A DNA stretch of 47,766 bases from an uncultured Ruminococcus sp. GTDB taxonomy: Bacteria > Bacillota > Clostridia > Oscillospirales > Ruminococcaceae. The position numbers and the translations under genes were made by a program. The notes under the pieces are model-generated. The model saw only the letters and a list, made by a program, of their open reading frames with translations, was not told the origin of the DNA and ran no database searches. The stretch lies in assembly GCA_937926145.1 (NCBI GenBank), contig CALANW010000046.1:1-47766 (forward strand). The letters are read 5' to 3'. Positions 26,014 through 33,994 of the stretch are shown here, one piece after another (within the stretch, counting starts at the first letter, position 1; every line of letters starts with the position of its first letter).

Positions 26014-26092
26014 TTCGCGAACACAAACTAACTTATACCGCAAACGAGCGCAGCAAAGCGGAGCGTGGCGCGAACTGCCCGTGGGGGCTTCC
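26014..26092. repeat. 79-bp direct repeat, copy 2
   Basis: Second copy of the repeat at 25898, differing at about three positions. The shared GCGGAGCGTGGCGCGAACTG core is GC-rich, unlike the flanks. Confidence 0.85.
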
Positions 26093-26254
26093 CCACTTAA
26101 TTATATTATAGTACGGCGTTAAAGTCAAGAAAATTCTATGTTAAGCCGTCTATCTGCCGTCTATCCCGGTCAAGGTCGGGCGAGCCTCAAACATTAGATT
26201 TCAAAATTTCGCCTTTAAATCGAAAAATCAACAGAATTTAGTCTTAATCGACTA

Positions 26255-26283
26255 TTGCAATTTTTTTATTTTTATGTTAAGAT
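26255..26283 (+). promoter_or_regulatory. Promoter of nfeD-SPFH
   Basis: TTGCAA, 17 bases, TAAGAT with TGT before the -10. It is about 78 bases upstream of the first gene. Confidence 0.72.
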
Positions 26284-26360
26284 ATTCTCAACGGATAAAC
26301 AGCAAGCTTTTCTTCCGTAAACACCAATGCATATTATAAGAGAAAGACAGGTGAGATTTT

Positions 26361-26789
26361 ATGGTGATTTTCTGGATAATCGTCCTCGTTGCAGCGATAC
26401 TCGCAGAAGCAGCTTCGGCAGCGCTCATTTCAATATGGTTCGCCGCAGGTGCAGTCGCAGCACTCATCGCAGCCGCACTCGGCGCATCGTGGATATTACA
26501 GCTTACGCTTTTTGTAGTGTTCTCGGCAATACTGCTGATATTCACTCGTCCGCTCGTTAAAAAGCTTTTCCCGAAGAAATTCATACCGACAAATTCCGAC
26601 AGCTACGCAGGCAAGACCGCCGTTGTTGTCGAGGATATCGATTCGGCAAGAGGTCTTGGAAGAGTTCGCTTCAACGGCGTAGACTGGATAGCAGTTACGG
26701 AACACGAAGAGCTTATCCCCAAAGACAGCGTTGTACGCATTAAGGAAGTAAGGGGCGCAAAGCTGCTCGTTGAAAAGACCGACGATTAA
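26361..26789 (+). CDS. NfeD-like membrane protein
   Basis: A short NfeD-family protein of 142 residues: two to three hydrophobic segments in residues 1-70 (IIVLVAAILAEAASAALISI) and a C-terminal OB-fold-like domain from about 80 (GKTAVVVEDIDSARGLGRVRFNG). Such proteins work with SPFH proteins in membrane-domain organisation; no protease domain is present. The SPFH gene begins 42 bases downstream, the usual partnership. The ATG is preceded by AGGTGAG. Confidence 0.9.
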   Translation: MVIFWIIVLVAAILAEAASAALISIWFAAGAVAALIAAALGASWILQLTLFVVFSAILLIFTRPLVKKLFPKKFIPTNSDSYAGKTAVVVEDIDSARGLGRVRFNGVDWIAVTEHEELIPKDSVVRIKEVRGAKLLVEKTDD

Positions 26790-26831
26790 GCTTCCCCGAA
26801 AAAAATTCAAAAACAGAAAGAGGTAATCATT

Positions 26832-27827
26832 ATGCCCGGTTTTGCAACAGTCCTTATTATTTTAGCTATCATCGTTATTCTTGTCCTCATCAGCGGTATC
26901 AAGTTCGTTCCGCAGGCTCAGGTCTATATCGTTGAGCGTTTCGGCGCATTCAGCAAGACCCTTGAAACAGGCCCTCACTACGTTGTTCCTATCATCGACA
27001 AGGTGGCAAAGAAAGTTTCTATCAAGGAGCAGGTTGCCGACTTCAAGCCGCAGCCCGTTATCACCAAGGATAACGTTACAATGCAGATCGATACAGTCGT
27101 ATTCTTCCAGATCACAGATGCAAAGCTCTACACCTACGGCGTTGAGCGTCCTATGAGCGCTATCGAGAACCTTACCGCAACAACGCTCCGTAACATCATC
27201 GGTGAAATGGAACTCGACGCAACACTTTCTTCCCGTGACGTTATCAACACAAAGATCACATCTCTCCTCGACGTTGCTACCGACCCTTGGGGCATTAAGG
27301 TAAACCGTGTCGAGCTTAAGAATATCCTCCCTCCGAGAGAGATTCAGGACGCAATGGAAAGACAGATGAAGGCAGAGCGTGAAAGACGTGAAAAGATACT
27401 TCAGGCAGAGGGTGAAAAGAAGTCGCAGATCCTCGTTGCAGAAGGTGAAAAGGAATCGAAAATTCTTCGTGCCGAAGCCGATAAGCAGGCAGCTATCCTT
27501 AAAGCCGAAGCTGAAAAGCAGGCTCTTATCCTCCGCTCCGACGCTGTAAGACAGCAGAAGATACTCGAAGCGCAGGGCGAAGCTGAGTCTATCGCACTCA
27601 CACAGCAGGCTCTTGCAGACAGCATCGTAAAGCTCAACGAAAGCAAGCCGAGCGACGGCGTTATCGCTATCAAGGGACTTGAAGCATTCGGCAAGGCTGC
27701 TGACGGCAGAGCAACAAAGATCATCATTCCGTCCGAAATTCAGGGACTTGCAGGACTTGTTACATCCGTCAAGGAGATCGCAAACAACAACGCAACTGCT
27801 CTTCCAACAAACACACAGCAGAAATAA
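26832..27827 (+). CDS. SPFH/stomatin-like protein (paraslipin type)
   Basis: A 331-residue protein with one N-terminal membrane anchor (ATVLIILAIIVILVLISG), the SPFH/Band 7 domain from about 25 to 190 (VPQAQVYIVERFGAFSKTLE; DVATDPWGIKVNRVELKNI), and a long Glu/Lys/Ala coiled coil at about 175-255 with repeated ILxAEGEK units. Family members oligomerise in membrane microdomains. It is cotranscribed with the NfeD-like gene, and AGAGGTAATCATT precedes the ATG. The stop is followed at once by a heptamer repeat array. Confidence 0.93.
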   Translation: MPGFATVLIILAIIVILVLISGIKFVPQAQVYIVERFGAFSKTLETGPHYVVPIIDKVAKKVSIKEQVADFKPQPVITKDNVTMQIDTVVFFQITDAKLYTYGVERPMSAIENLTATTLRNIIGEMELDATLSSRDVINTKITSLLDVATDPWGIKVNRVELKNILPPREIQDAMERQMKAERERREKILQAEGEKKSQILVAEGEKESKILRAEADKQAAILKAEAEKQALILRSDAVRQQKILEAQGEAESIALTQQALADSIVKLNESKPSDGVIAIKGLEAFGKAADGRATKIIIPSEIQGLAGLVTSVKEIANNNATALPTNTQQK

Positions 27828-27828
27828 A

Positions 27829-28245
27829 TTTAATGCGTAATGCGTAATTATTGTGTTCCGCAAATTTACGGCGAGAACCGAATTTCCGTAGGGGCGGATT
27901 CTATATCCGCACGACCAATTTGCCGGATTTTGGCACAGACACATATATTGTAGGGGACGGGTCGCCCGTCCCGCGCCGCAAGGCGTTTCATAATAAATAA
28001 AAAACCCGTTTTCAAAGATTTTGAATTCTTTGAAAACGGGTTCTTTTTATTTACGAAAGATAATATATGTGCCGAAAAATCGCTTCGCGATTCGGGACGG
28101 GAAACCCGTCCCCTACAGACAATTTGCCGTATTTTCGTGGGTTTGCAACGTGCGAATATAGAATCCGCCCATATATAATTTTGTGTTTTGCATTAATTTT
28201 ACGGAACACAATAATTCCGCATTCCGAATTCCTAATTCCGAATTT
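27829..28245. repeat. Quasi-palindromic repeat block between convergent genes
   Basis: From the left: heptamer array (27829-27850), GTAGGGGCGGATTC (27887-27911), GTAGGGGACGGG with CGCCGCAAGGCG (27950-27985), and a central terminator. From the right the same modules run inverted: TAATTCCGCATTCCG array (to 28245), GAATCCGCCC and GGGACGGGAAACCCGTCCCC. Each flanking gene thus carries its own copy just after its stop, and together they form a large imperfect palindrome. Confidence 0.75.
28003..28048. terminator. Bidirectional terminator between the SPFH and GH5 genes
   Basis: AACCCGTTTTCAAAGA and TCTTTGAAAACGGGTT form a perfect 16-bp stem with an eight-base loop. It is followed by CTTTTTATTT on the plus strand and by TTTTTATTTATT on the minus strand. 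Confidence 0.92.
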
Positions 28246-29405
28246 TATCCCAGGGGGTGTACCTTTTCGGGAATAAGTTCGTTCATGTGGTTCGTTGCCG
28301 AAGCTGTGAGGTCGTATTTATAGTATTCATAGCTGTCGCCGCTTTCCTGCGGGTCCATCCATGTCATTACGCCGTTCCAGCCGTTGTTGTAGCAGTATTC
28401 ATACTTTTGTGCTGTGGTGAGGTTCATCTGTGCCTCATCATCATTCGGAGTTTCGCCGATTATAGCAGGCTTTGTTCCGTCAAGTCCGAAGTCAACGGGG
28501 GACTTGTCGAACGGGTGAGGCATACTTGAAAGCATCCATGCATAGTAGTGTGGGCTGTAGAAGTCAAGGTAAGCATCATCAAGTCCCGTGAGCTGCTTCA
28601 GGAATTCATCGGATACATAGTTTCCGTCATATTTGTCGGAGTTGTACTTTATCATACCCATTCCGACCGTTGCAAGAATATCGGAATTCTCGTGGATAAC
28701 GGACGCGCATTTGCCGAAGAAGTAGGAAAGGTACTCATAGCCGACCTTGCCGCACTCTTCATTTTCCTTTACCCAGTCGGGTTCGTTCATGATATCGATG
28801 CCGAAGATGTATTCGCAGTTGCCATATCGCTCGCAGAAAGTCTTTACATAATTTTCAGCGAAAGCATCGGTCATTTCCTTGCTCATTATGAGGTTTCTCC
28901 ACTTGTCGCCTGCGCTGAACTTTGCAGTGCCTTTGAAGTGGTCGAACGAAAGGAGAGTAGGCATAACATAAACCTTGTACTTTTCTGCGATTGCGAAAAG
29001 CTTGTCAAGATCTGTCCAGTGACCCTCGGTGATGCTCTTGACTTCGCCCGTGGTTTTGAGCTGGATAATGTTCTCGCCCGAGCAGTTTATCCAGATTCTT
29101 GTGCAGTTCACATTGTCTGCCGCAAGCTGTGCAAAAGTCTTGTCCCAGAACTCTTCGTCCATATTGCCGTCGAAGTCGTTCCACTTTTCCCACGGAGTGT
29201 TCGTGCCGTTGATCCAAAGCTCTTTGCCGTCAACCATAAACTTTGTGCCGTCAACGCTTACTCTTGCCGAAGCAGATGGTTCTGCGACAGTTTCCGTTTC
29301 CGTCGCATTATCGGTCGAAGCATCTCCGCCCTTTGAGCAGGCTGAGAACGAGAACAGCATTGCGGCTGCAAGAAATGCCGCTGAGATCTTTTTGAAATTA
29401 ACCAT
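28245..29405 (-). CDS. Secreted GH5-type glycoside hydrolase lipoprotein
   Basis: A 386-residue extracellular enzyme. The signal peptide ends in a lipobox FSAC with Cys23, followed by a Ser/Thr/Glu linker. The catalytic barrel resembles GH5 endo-beta-mannanases: it opens with FMVDGKELWINGTNTPWEKW, the acid/base Glu208 lies in DIMNEPDW, and the nucleophile Glu318 in IIGETPN. It probably cleaves a plant polysaccharide such as mannan at the cell surface; the exact substrate is uncertain. The ATG overlaps the stop of the upstream ABC ATPase by one base (TAATG) and has GGGGAGGA before it, so it is the last gene of an amino-acid-type transporter operon, an odd partner. Confidence 0.87.
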   Translation of the reverse strand: MVNFKKISAAFLAAAMLFSFSACSKGGDASTDNATETETVAEPSASARVSVDGTKFMVDGKELWINGTNTPWEKWNDFDGNMDEEFWDKTFAQLAADNVNCTRIWINCSGENIIQLKTTGEVKSITEGHWTDLDKLFAIAEKYKVYVMPTLLSFDHFKGTAKFSAGDKWRNLIMSKEMTDAFAENYVKTFCERYGNCEYIFGIDIMNEPDWVKENEECGKVGYEYLSYFFGKCASVIHENSDILATVGMGMIKYNSDKYDGNYVSDEFLKQLTGLDDAYLDFYSPHYYAWMLSSMPHPFDKSPVDFGLDGTKPAIIGETPNDDEAQMNLTTAQKYEYCYNNGWNGVMTWMDPQESGDSYEYYKYDLTASATNHMNELIPEKVHPLG

Positions 29406-30184
29406 TATTTATCCTCCCCATTTATTGAATCATACCTGCGCAGGAATTGCTTGGTACGTTCGTTTTTCGTGTTGACGAACACCTCATCGGGCGTTCCCTC
29501 TTCAACGATAACGCCGCCGTCCATAAAGATAACGTGGTCGGCAACTTCCCTCGCGAAAGCCATTTCGTGCGTAACGATGACCATGGTCATTTTGTCTTTC
29601 GCAAGCTCTTTTATTACTTTGAGAATCTCACCCGTAAGCTCAGGGTCGAGCGCCGAAGTCGGTTCATCAAAGAACAGCACTTCGGGGTTGAGAGCGAGCG
29701 CCCTTGCAATGGAAACACGCTGCTGCTGACCGCCCGAAAGCTCGCAGGGATAAGCTTTTGCTTTGTTTTCAAGTCCCATTTTTTTGAGAAGCTCCATAGC
29801 CTTTTTCTCGGCTTCGTCCTTGGGCATTTTGAGGACGCACACGGGCGCTTCGGTGATGTTGCGGAGCACGTTCATGTGCGGAAAAAGGTTAAAATTCTGG
29901 AAAACAAGTCCTATTTTCAAGCGAATTTCGCGAAGTTCCGCGTTTGATGCGTAGACAGGTTTGCCGTTCGTGTAACCCGTCACAAGATCGTGTCCGCAGA
30001 CGGTGACATTGCCGCCGCCGAGTTTTTCAAGCTGATTTATGCATCGGAGCATCGTCGATTTTCCGCTTCCCGACGGACCGATGACAGCAACGACTTCGCC
30101 CTTTTCAACATTGAACGAGATATCTTTGAGGACTTCGAGGTCGTCAAAGCTTTTTGAAAGATTTTTTACTTCAAGAATTGCCAT
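29405..30184 (-). CDS. Polar amino acid ABC transporter ATP-binding protein
   Basis: ATPase subunit of a GlnQ/ArtP-type importer, 259 residues. It shows Walker A GPSGSGKST at 36-44, the signature LSGGQQQRVSIARAL, Walker B VLFFDEPTSALDPEL and the switch VTHEM. The start MAILEVKNLSKSF at 30184 (AAAGGA upstream) is preferred over a start 51 bases earlier. The permease gene is 22 bases upstream. No binding protein is encoded in this operon, so the receptor must come from elsewhere. Confidence 0.93.
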   Translation of the reverse strand: MAILEVKNLSKSFDDLEVLKDISFNVEKGEVVAVIGPSGSGKSTMLRCINQLEKLGGGNVTVCGHDLVTGYTNGKPVYASNAELREIRLKIGLVFQNFNLFPHMNVLRNITEAPVCVLKMPKDEAEKKAMELLKKMGLENKAKAYPCELSGGQQQRVSIARALALNPEVLFFDEPTSALDPELTGEILKVIKELAKDKMTMVIVTHEMAFAREVADHVIFMDGGVIVEEGTPDEVFVNTKNERTKQFLRRYDSINGEDK

Positions 30185-30206
30185 CTGAACGATAGTCCTT
30201 TCCGAA

Positions 30207-30887
30207 TTATTTGTAATAGTCAAGCTTTTTCTCAACAGCGGAGAAAATAAGCGTCAGTATCGCATTCATCGCGAAGTAGAAAACGCCTGCGATGAAAAGC
30301 GGGATAAGGTTACTGTATGTTACCATAAGCTCTTTCGACTTACGGAAAATTTCTATGTAAGCAATCACCGAGGCGAGCGAAGTATCCTTTACGAGCGTGA
30401 TAACTTCGTTTGCGCCCGCAGGAACGATGCGCTTTATGACCTGCGGAAGAATGATGCGGAAGAAAGTCTGTATCTTCGTAAAGCCGAGCGCCGCAGAAGC
30501 TTCGTGCTGACCCTTTGGGATAGCCTCAATGCCGCCTCTGAAAATTTCGGCAAAGTAAGCCGCATAGTTGAGCGCGAAAGCAACGATAAGTGCCGTAAAC
30601 TGGTATGAGTCACTTCGGATATCGATACCCGTCAGATGTCCTGCTTTCTGTAGCATCGGTATAGCATAGTAGATAGTGATTATCTGAAGCATGAGCGGAG
30701 TGCCGCGCATGATAAGGATATACAGATTTATAAGCCACGAAACGGGCTTGAACGGACATTTTTTTATAAGCGCAACTATCATTCCGAGCGGAATGGAGAA
30801 AAGGAGCGTAAAGAAGAAAACTTTCAGCGTCGGGAGCAGATATTTTGCGATAATACCGACACAGTTCAGAATATCATCGAAATGCAA
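30207..30887 (-). CDS. Polar amino acid ABC transporter permease
   Basis: HisM/GlnP-type permease of 226 residues with about five membrane segments. Family motifs are seen: LYILIMRGTPLMLQI near the N-terminus and the EAA-like ALGFTKIQTFFRIILPQVIK. The TTG at 30887 is chosen as start because AATGAGGTGA lies five bases before it; a longer frame to 30959 crosses the promoter. It is the first gene of permease-ATPase-GH5. Confidence 0.92.
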   Translation of the reverse strand: MHFDDILNCVGIIAKYLLPTLKVFFFTLLFSIPLGMIVALIKKCPFKPVSWLINLYILIMRGTPLMLQIITIYYAIPMLQKAGHLTGIDIRSDSYQFTALIVAFALNYAAYFAEIFRGGIEAIPKGQHEASAALGFTKIQTFFRIILPQVIKRIVPAGANEVITLVKDTSLASVIAYIEIFRKSKELMVTYSNLIPLFIAGVFYFAMNAILTLIFSAVEKKLDYYK

Positions 30888-30918
30888 ATAATTCACCTCA
30901 TTAAAACGTACTCCTTTA

Positions 30919-30947
30919 ATTATACAATATCGGCGCAGAAAAAGCAA
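30919..30947 (-). promoter_or_regulatory. Promoter of the amino acid ABC-GH5 operon
   Basis: Reading left: TTGCTT, 17 bases, TATAAT. It is about 32 bases before the permease start. Confidence 0.82.
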
Positions 30948-31037
30948 GGGAAAAAGCAATAAAATTTTAGCTTGAAATTGTAGTAAAGCGACAGTAGACT
31001 AATGCGCAAGCGGCATTGCCCGATGAGCAATGTTAAA

Positions 31038-31490
31038 GGGCTGAGAGGTTTCAGTTTGTTGAAAAAGTGTATTATTGAAAAAGTTGCACAAAATTAAAGT
31101 TTACGTCCACGCTTTTCAAAGGGTGGCAGGGGGTCAAGGGGGGCAGAGCCACCTTGTCGCTTCCGCAGAAGCGAAACACCCTAAACTAACAGCACCAAGT
31201 AATGCCGCAATAGCGAAATTATCTATAAGTTAAAAGGCGCAATTCACATCTCAAAAAGTAAAACAGAATTTGATAAATCGGTCTGTAAACCTATAAAATG
31301 TGAATTGCGCTTATTCTTTATGTTCGGAACAACTATCCTCGGCAAATAAACGTGAGGAGCAAAGCGACGAGCGTTTAGCACCGACGGGATATGAATGGCA
31401 GTTTTCTTTTTACGATCAAGTCATAAAATTTTTTTGTCAATCTGCATAAATGAAATATACTTTTTCAACAGCCAGAGGGCTGAGAGGTTT
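31038..31490. repeat. Composite palindromic repeat, copy 2 (inverted), flanked by a 15-bp duplication
   Basis: AGGGCTGAGAGGTTT occurs on both sides (31037-31051 and 31476-31490). Inside lie 17-bp inverted ends, TGTTGAAAAAGTGTATT and AATATACTTTTTCAACA. Between them the composite repeat runs in reverse: end module from 31096, small hairpin, GGCGCAATTCAC palindrome (31236-31310) and the TATCCTCGGC part to about 31400. No gene is present in the roughly 600 bases between the flanking coding sequences. Confidence 0.75.
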
Positions 31491-31502
31491 TCTCCCAGCC
31501 CT
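31477..31502. terminator. Terminator-like hairpin split by the composite repeat
   Basis: GGGCTGAGAGG and CTCCCAGCCC form a stem followed on the plus strand by TTTATTT. Its left arm is repeated at 31038, across the repeat element. It lies just after the stop of the minus-strand membrane protein gene but has no T-run in that direction. Confidence 0.5.
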
Positions 31503-31518
31503 TTATTTAAGCAGGAAC

Positions 31519-32025
31519 TTATTTTACTCCGTAAAAAATTCCTTTTTTAAATGAGAGATATATCGGCAGGCACGAAGCAAAGTTTAATGCTCCGCCAATT
31601 ACTATCCATACAAGTTCCGATGAAACGCCCGATACCACTATCTGAATTATTCCGATAACAGCACCCGCCAATCCGGCATAAACAGTCATACCGAAGCTAA
31701 GATCTTTTTGAAGCTTTGTTGCAATTTCCTTTTCGTGTATCTTGTTCAGATAAATAATATAGGCAACACCGAATACGACAGCTGCCAATGCAGCGAGAGC
31801 CGCATAGTCTGACACATGATGAAAACCGTTTTTGCTAAAGTAAATTATGCCTGCTATAAGATGTATTATCCAACCGATATCACTTATCAGCCCAAATGCC
31901 ATAAATTGAATATCAGGCATCATAGCAGTATAGCGAACGCCTTGCTTTCCTTCCTGCTGAAGCTGTTTGATATGGTCTTCTGTTGTTTTTCTCTTTTCAT
32001 GCAGAGTTTCTTTTATTGTACTCAT
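31519..32025 (-). CDS. Small membrane protein of unknown function
   Basis: A 168-residue protein I do not recognise. A charged, helical N-terminus of about 45 residues (KETLHEKRKTTEDHIKQLQQ) is followed by four hydrophobic segments in two pairs: about 48-70, 76-95, 108-130 and 133-155. The two pairs are separated by a short charged loop (NKIHEKEIATKLQKD). A GGAG ribosome site is eight bases before the ATG and a good promoter lies just upstream, so it is a real gene. No catalytic motif is seen. Confidence 0.75.
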   Translation of the reverse strand: MSTIKETLHEKRKTTEDHIKQLQQEGKQGVRYTAMMPDIQFMAFGLISDIGWIIHLIAGIIYFSKNGFHHVSDYAALAALAAVVFGVAYIIYLNKIHEKEIATKLQKDLSFGMTVYAGLAGAVIGIIQIVVSGVSSELVWIVIGGALNFASCLPIYLSFKKGIFYGVK

Positions 32026-32054
32026 AGAAAATCTCCAACCTCCAATCTTTTTTC

Positions 32055-32083
32055 ATTATATCACAATGCTCGCAAAATTTCAA
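32055..32083 (-). promoter_or_regulatory. Promoter of the small membrane protein gene
   Basis: Reading left: TTGAAA, 17 bases, TATAAT with TGA before the -10. Confidence 0.82.
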
Positions 32084-32148
32084 GGTTAGTTATAGGTAAC
32101 TGACATTTAAAATTAAAGCATTTTCTTCATCATAAACAATAACGAAAA

Positions 32149-32196
32149 GGCACAATTCATATTTAAGGTCTATTACCTTTTAATGTGAATTGTGCC
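32149..32196. repeat. Short variant of the GGCGCAATTCAC palindrome
   Basis: GGCACAATTCAT and GTGAATTGTGCC flank a reduced centre (48 bases in place of about 76). Both arms carry the same G-to-A / C-to-T change relative to the other copies, so pairing is kept. It lies just upstream of the small membrane protein promoter and downstream of birA. Confidence 0.75.
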
Positions 32197-32252
32197 TTAT
32201 AATTTTAGATTTGAAAAGTTTTAACAACTGTTGGTTTTAAAATAATTCCGCA

Positions 32253-33224
32253 TTAGTCAGCGAATCTTATCGTTCCCGAACTTATGGCTTTTTCTTCGCC
32301 GTTGTCGCAGCGGACGAGCAGCCTGCCTTTTTCGTCGATGCCGTGACAGTCGGCGGTGAACATATCCTCGCCCTGAGTTATGGTTATTCTTCTGCCGATA
32401 ACGTTTGAACGTCTTACATATTCTTTCATAAAATCGCCGCTGCCGATATTGTCGAGCTGTTCTTCAAGGCAGTTGAGTATTTCCGCCGCCAAAAGGTTTC
32501 GCGAAACGTTATGGTGGACTTCCATTTTTATCGAGGTCGCGATATTCGCAAGCTCTTCGGGGAACGATGAATTCTGCACGTTTACGCCCATTCCTATTAC
32601 GGCGTATTCAAGTCCGCCCTGCTCAACATCAACTGCGGCTTCGGTGAGGATACCGCATACCTTTTTATCGTTGATATAAATATCGTTGACCCATTTTATC
32701 TTGCACTCTACCTCTGGGGCAACTCGTTCTATCGCCTGAGCGACCGCAACTGCGGCGCAGCTTGTGACGAGGAGCGAACTGTCGAGCGAGAGCTTCGGTC
32801 TGATGATAACGCTCATATAAACGCCCATTCCGAGCGGTGAATGGAACTTTCGTCCGAGTCTGCCCTTGCCGCCCGTCTGAATTTCCGCGATAACGGTAGT
32901 GCCGTGTACAGCGCCGTAATGTGCGGCTTCTTTTGTGAATGAATTCGTTGAATCTATCTCGCGGTAAACGTCGAGCTTTCTTCCGAGAGCCTTTGTTTCA
33001 AGGTACGGTCTTATTGCCTGCTCGCTGAGGAGGTCATTCGATTCTTCAAGGCAGTATCCGCGGTTCGTGACTGCCGAAATGGAGTAGCCCTCGCTTCGGA
33101 GAGTATTTACGGCTTTCCAAACTGCCCCTCTGGTTACTCCCACCGTATTTGAAATTTTTGTGCCTGAAACTGTTTTGCCTTTGTTTGCCTCAAGAACGGC
33201 AAGCACCCTGTCTTTTAACGCCAT
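32253..33224 (-). CDS. birA: Biotin-[acetyl-CoA-carboxylase] ligase / biotin repressor
   Basis: A bifunctional BirA of 323 residues. An N-terminal winged helix (about 1-60; KISNTVGVTRGAVWKAVNTL) could bind the biotin operator. The ligase domain has DSTNSFTKEAA, the biotinyl-AMP loop GGKGRLGRKFHS at 118-129 and KWVND at 177-181. A C-terminal SH3-like domain follows. It attaches biotin to carboxylase subunits and probably represses biotin genes; no biotin genes or palindromic operator are seen here. The ATG at 33224 is preceded by AAGGGTG. It is divergent from ytaF. Confidence 0.95.
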   Translation of the reverse strand: MALKDRVLAVLEANKGKTVSGTKISNTVGVTRGAVWKAVNTLRSEGYSISAVTNRGYCLEESNDLLSEQAIRPYLETKALGRKLDVYREIDSTNSFTKEAAHYGAVHGTTVIAEIQTGGKGRLGRKFHSPLGMGVYMSVIIRPKLSLDSSLLVTSCAAVAVAQAIERVAPEVECKIKWVNDIYINDKKVCGILTEAAVDVEQGGLEYAVIGMGVNVQNSSFPEELANIATSIKMEVHHNVSRNLLAAEILNCLEEQLDNIGSGDFMKEYVRRSNVIGRRITITQGEDMFTADCHGIDEKGRLLVRCDNGEEKAISSGTIRFAD

Positions 33225-33391
33225 TATTTACACCCTTAAAATTTGGGCAAGCTCTGAACGCGCGTTGCCCTTTTTTATGCTATGCTATTGTATTAATATT
33301 ATACATCAATAGTGTGAACTATTCTATCACAATTAATGTACTAAATCATAATATAGAGTAAATAAGGGGATTTGGAGAGTGTATAATTGCT

Positions 33392-33994
33392 ATGTTGAGT
33401 TTTACAGAAATATTAAGACTTCTGCTGCTTATTATCGCTGTTTCCTCCGACGGTTTCTGTGCGGCTTTTGGACTTGGCGTGTCGGGGATAGCGATACCTC
33501 CCAAGTCGGCGGCGGTGATAAGCGCATCGGGTGCGGCCTTTCTTACTCTGTCGGCGGCGCTCGGCGGAACGGCAGTGCGGTTTATCCCGAGCGGCGTCTG
33601 CACGGTGATATCGAGCGCTATTCTTGCTCTGCTGGGGCTTTTCAATATCTTCCATAAAGCATTTGAGAAGCTCTGCGATAAGCTGCCCGAGGGTTCGCGG
33701 CTCCGCGTGTGCCTTTCGGACGAAGAAGCCGACAGCGACCGTTCAAAGGATATATCCTGCAAAGAAGCGCTCGTCCTCTCGGCAGCGCTCTCAGCCGATT
33801 CACTCGCAGCAGGCTTGGGAGCAGGCTTCGGAGCAGTGCCAATGCTGCCGATAGCGATATTGTCGTTCGTGATAGGGTTTGCTTTCGTGGTTTCGGCAAA
33901 TCTCCTCGGGAAAAAAGCATCGTCCGAGAAAAAGCTTGACCTGCGCGGCTTATGCGGAGTTCTGCTTATCGTTTTTGCAATAATAAGCCTTTGA
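33392..33994 (+). CDS. ytaF: MntP/YtaF-family membrane protein
   Basis: A polytopic protein of 200 residues with about six membrane segments in two halves joined by a hydrophilic loop (about 105-125, rich in Asp/Glu/Ser). Acidic residues within the helices fit the family, SSDGFCAAFGLGVSG in the first half and LSADSLAAGLGAGFG in the second, as in MntP manganese exporters and the Bacillus sporulation protein YtaF. The shared NAFGxGxxG-like pattern favours YtaF but does not settle the function. GGAGAG lies 12 bases before the ATG. The stop runs into a heptamer repeat array. Confidence 0.82.
   Translation: MLSFTEILRLLLLIIAVSSDGFCAAFGLGVSGIAIPPKSAAVISASGAAFLTLSAALGGTAVRFIPSGVCTVISSAILALLGLFNIFHKAFEKLCDKLPEGSRLRVCLSDEEADSDRSKDISCKEALVLSAALSADSLAAGLGAGFGAVPMLPIAILSFVIGFAFVVSANLLGKKASSEKKLDLRGLCGVLLIVFAIISL

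Larger units (their letters stand above)
25817..26254. other. Intergenic region with two direct repeats
   Basis: No gene is visible. The region between the divergent ppk and nfeD genes holds a 79-bp direct repeat in two copies and an A/T-rich stretch. I could not assign a convincing -35 for ppk, although a TATAAA (reverse strand, near 25855) is a possible -10. Confidence 0.6.

Noticed and set aside
26862..27944. Cys/Leu-rich open frame of 360 codons opposite the SPFH gene
   Set aside because: A mirror frame of the SPFH gene's biased codons; no ribosome site and no plausible fold.
33244..33276. GGGCAA...TTGCCC hairpin with T-run between birA and ytaF as a terminator
   Set aside because: The T-run is on the plus strand, where no upstream gene reads into it, and on the minus strand it lies in the birA leader; its role is unclear.
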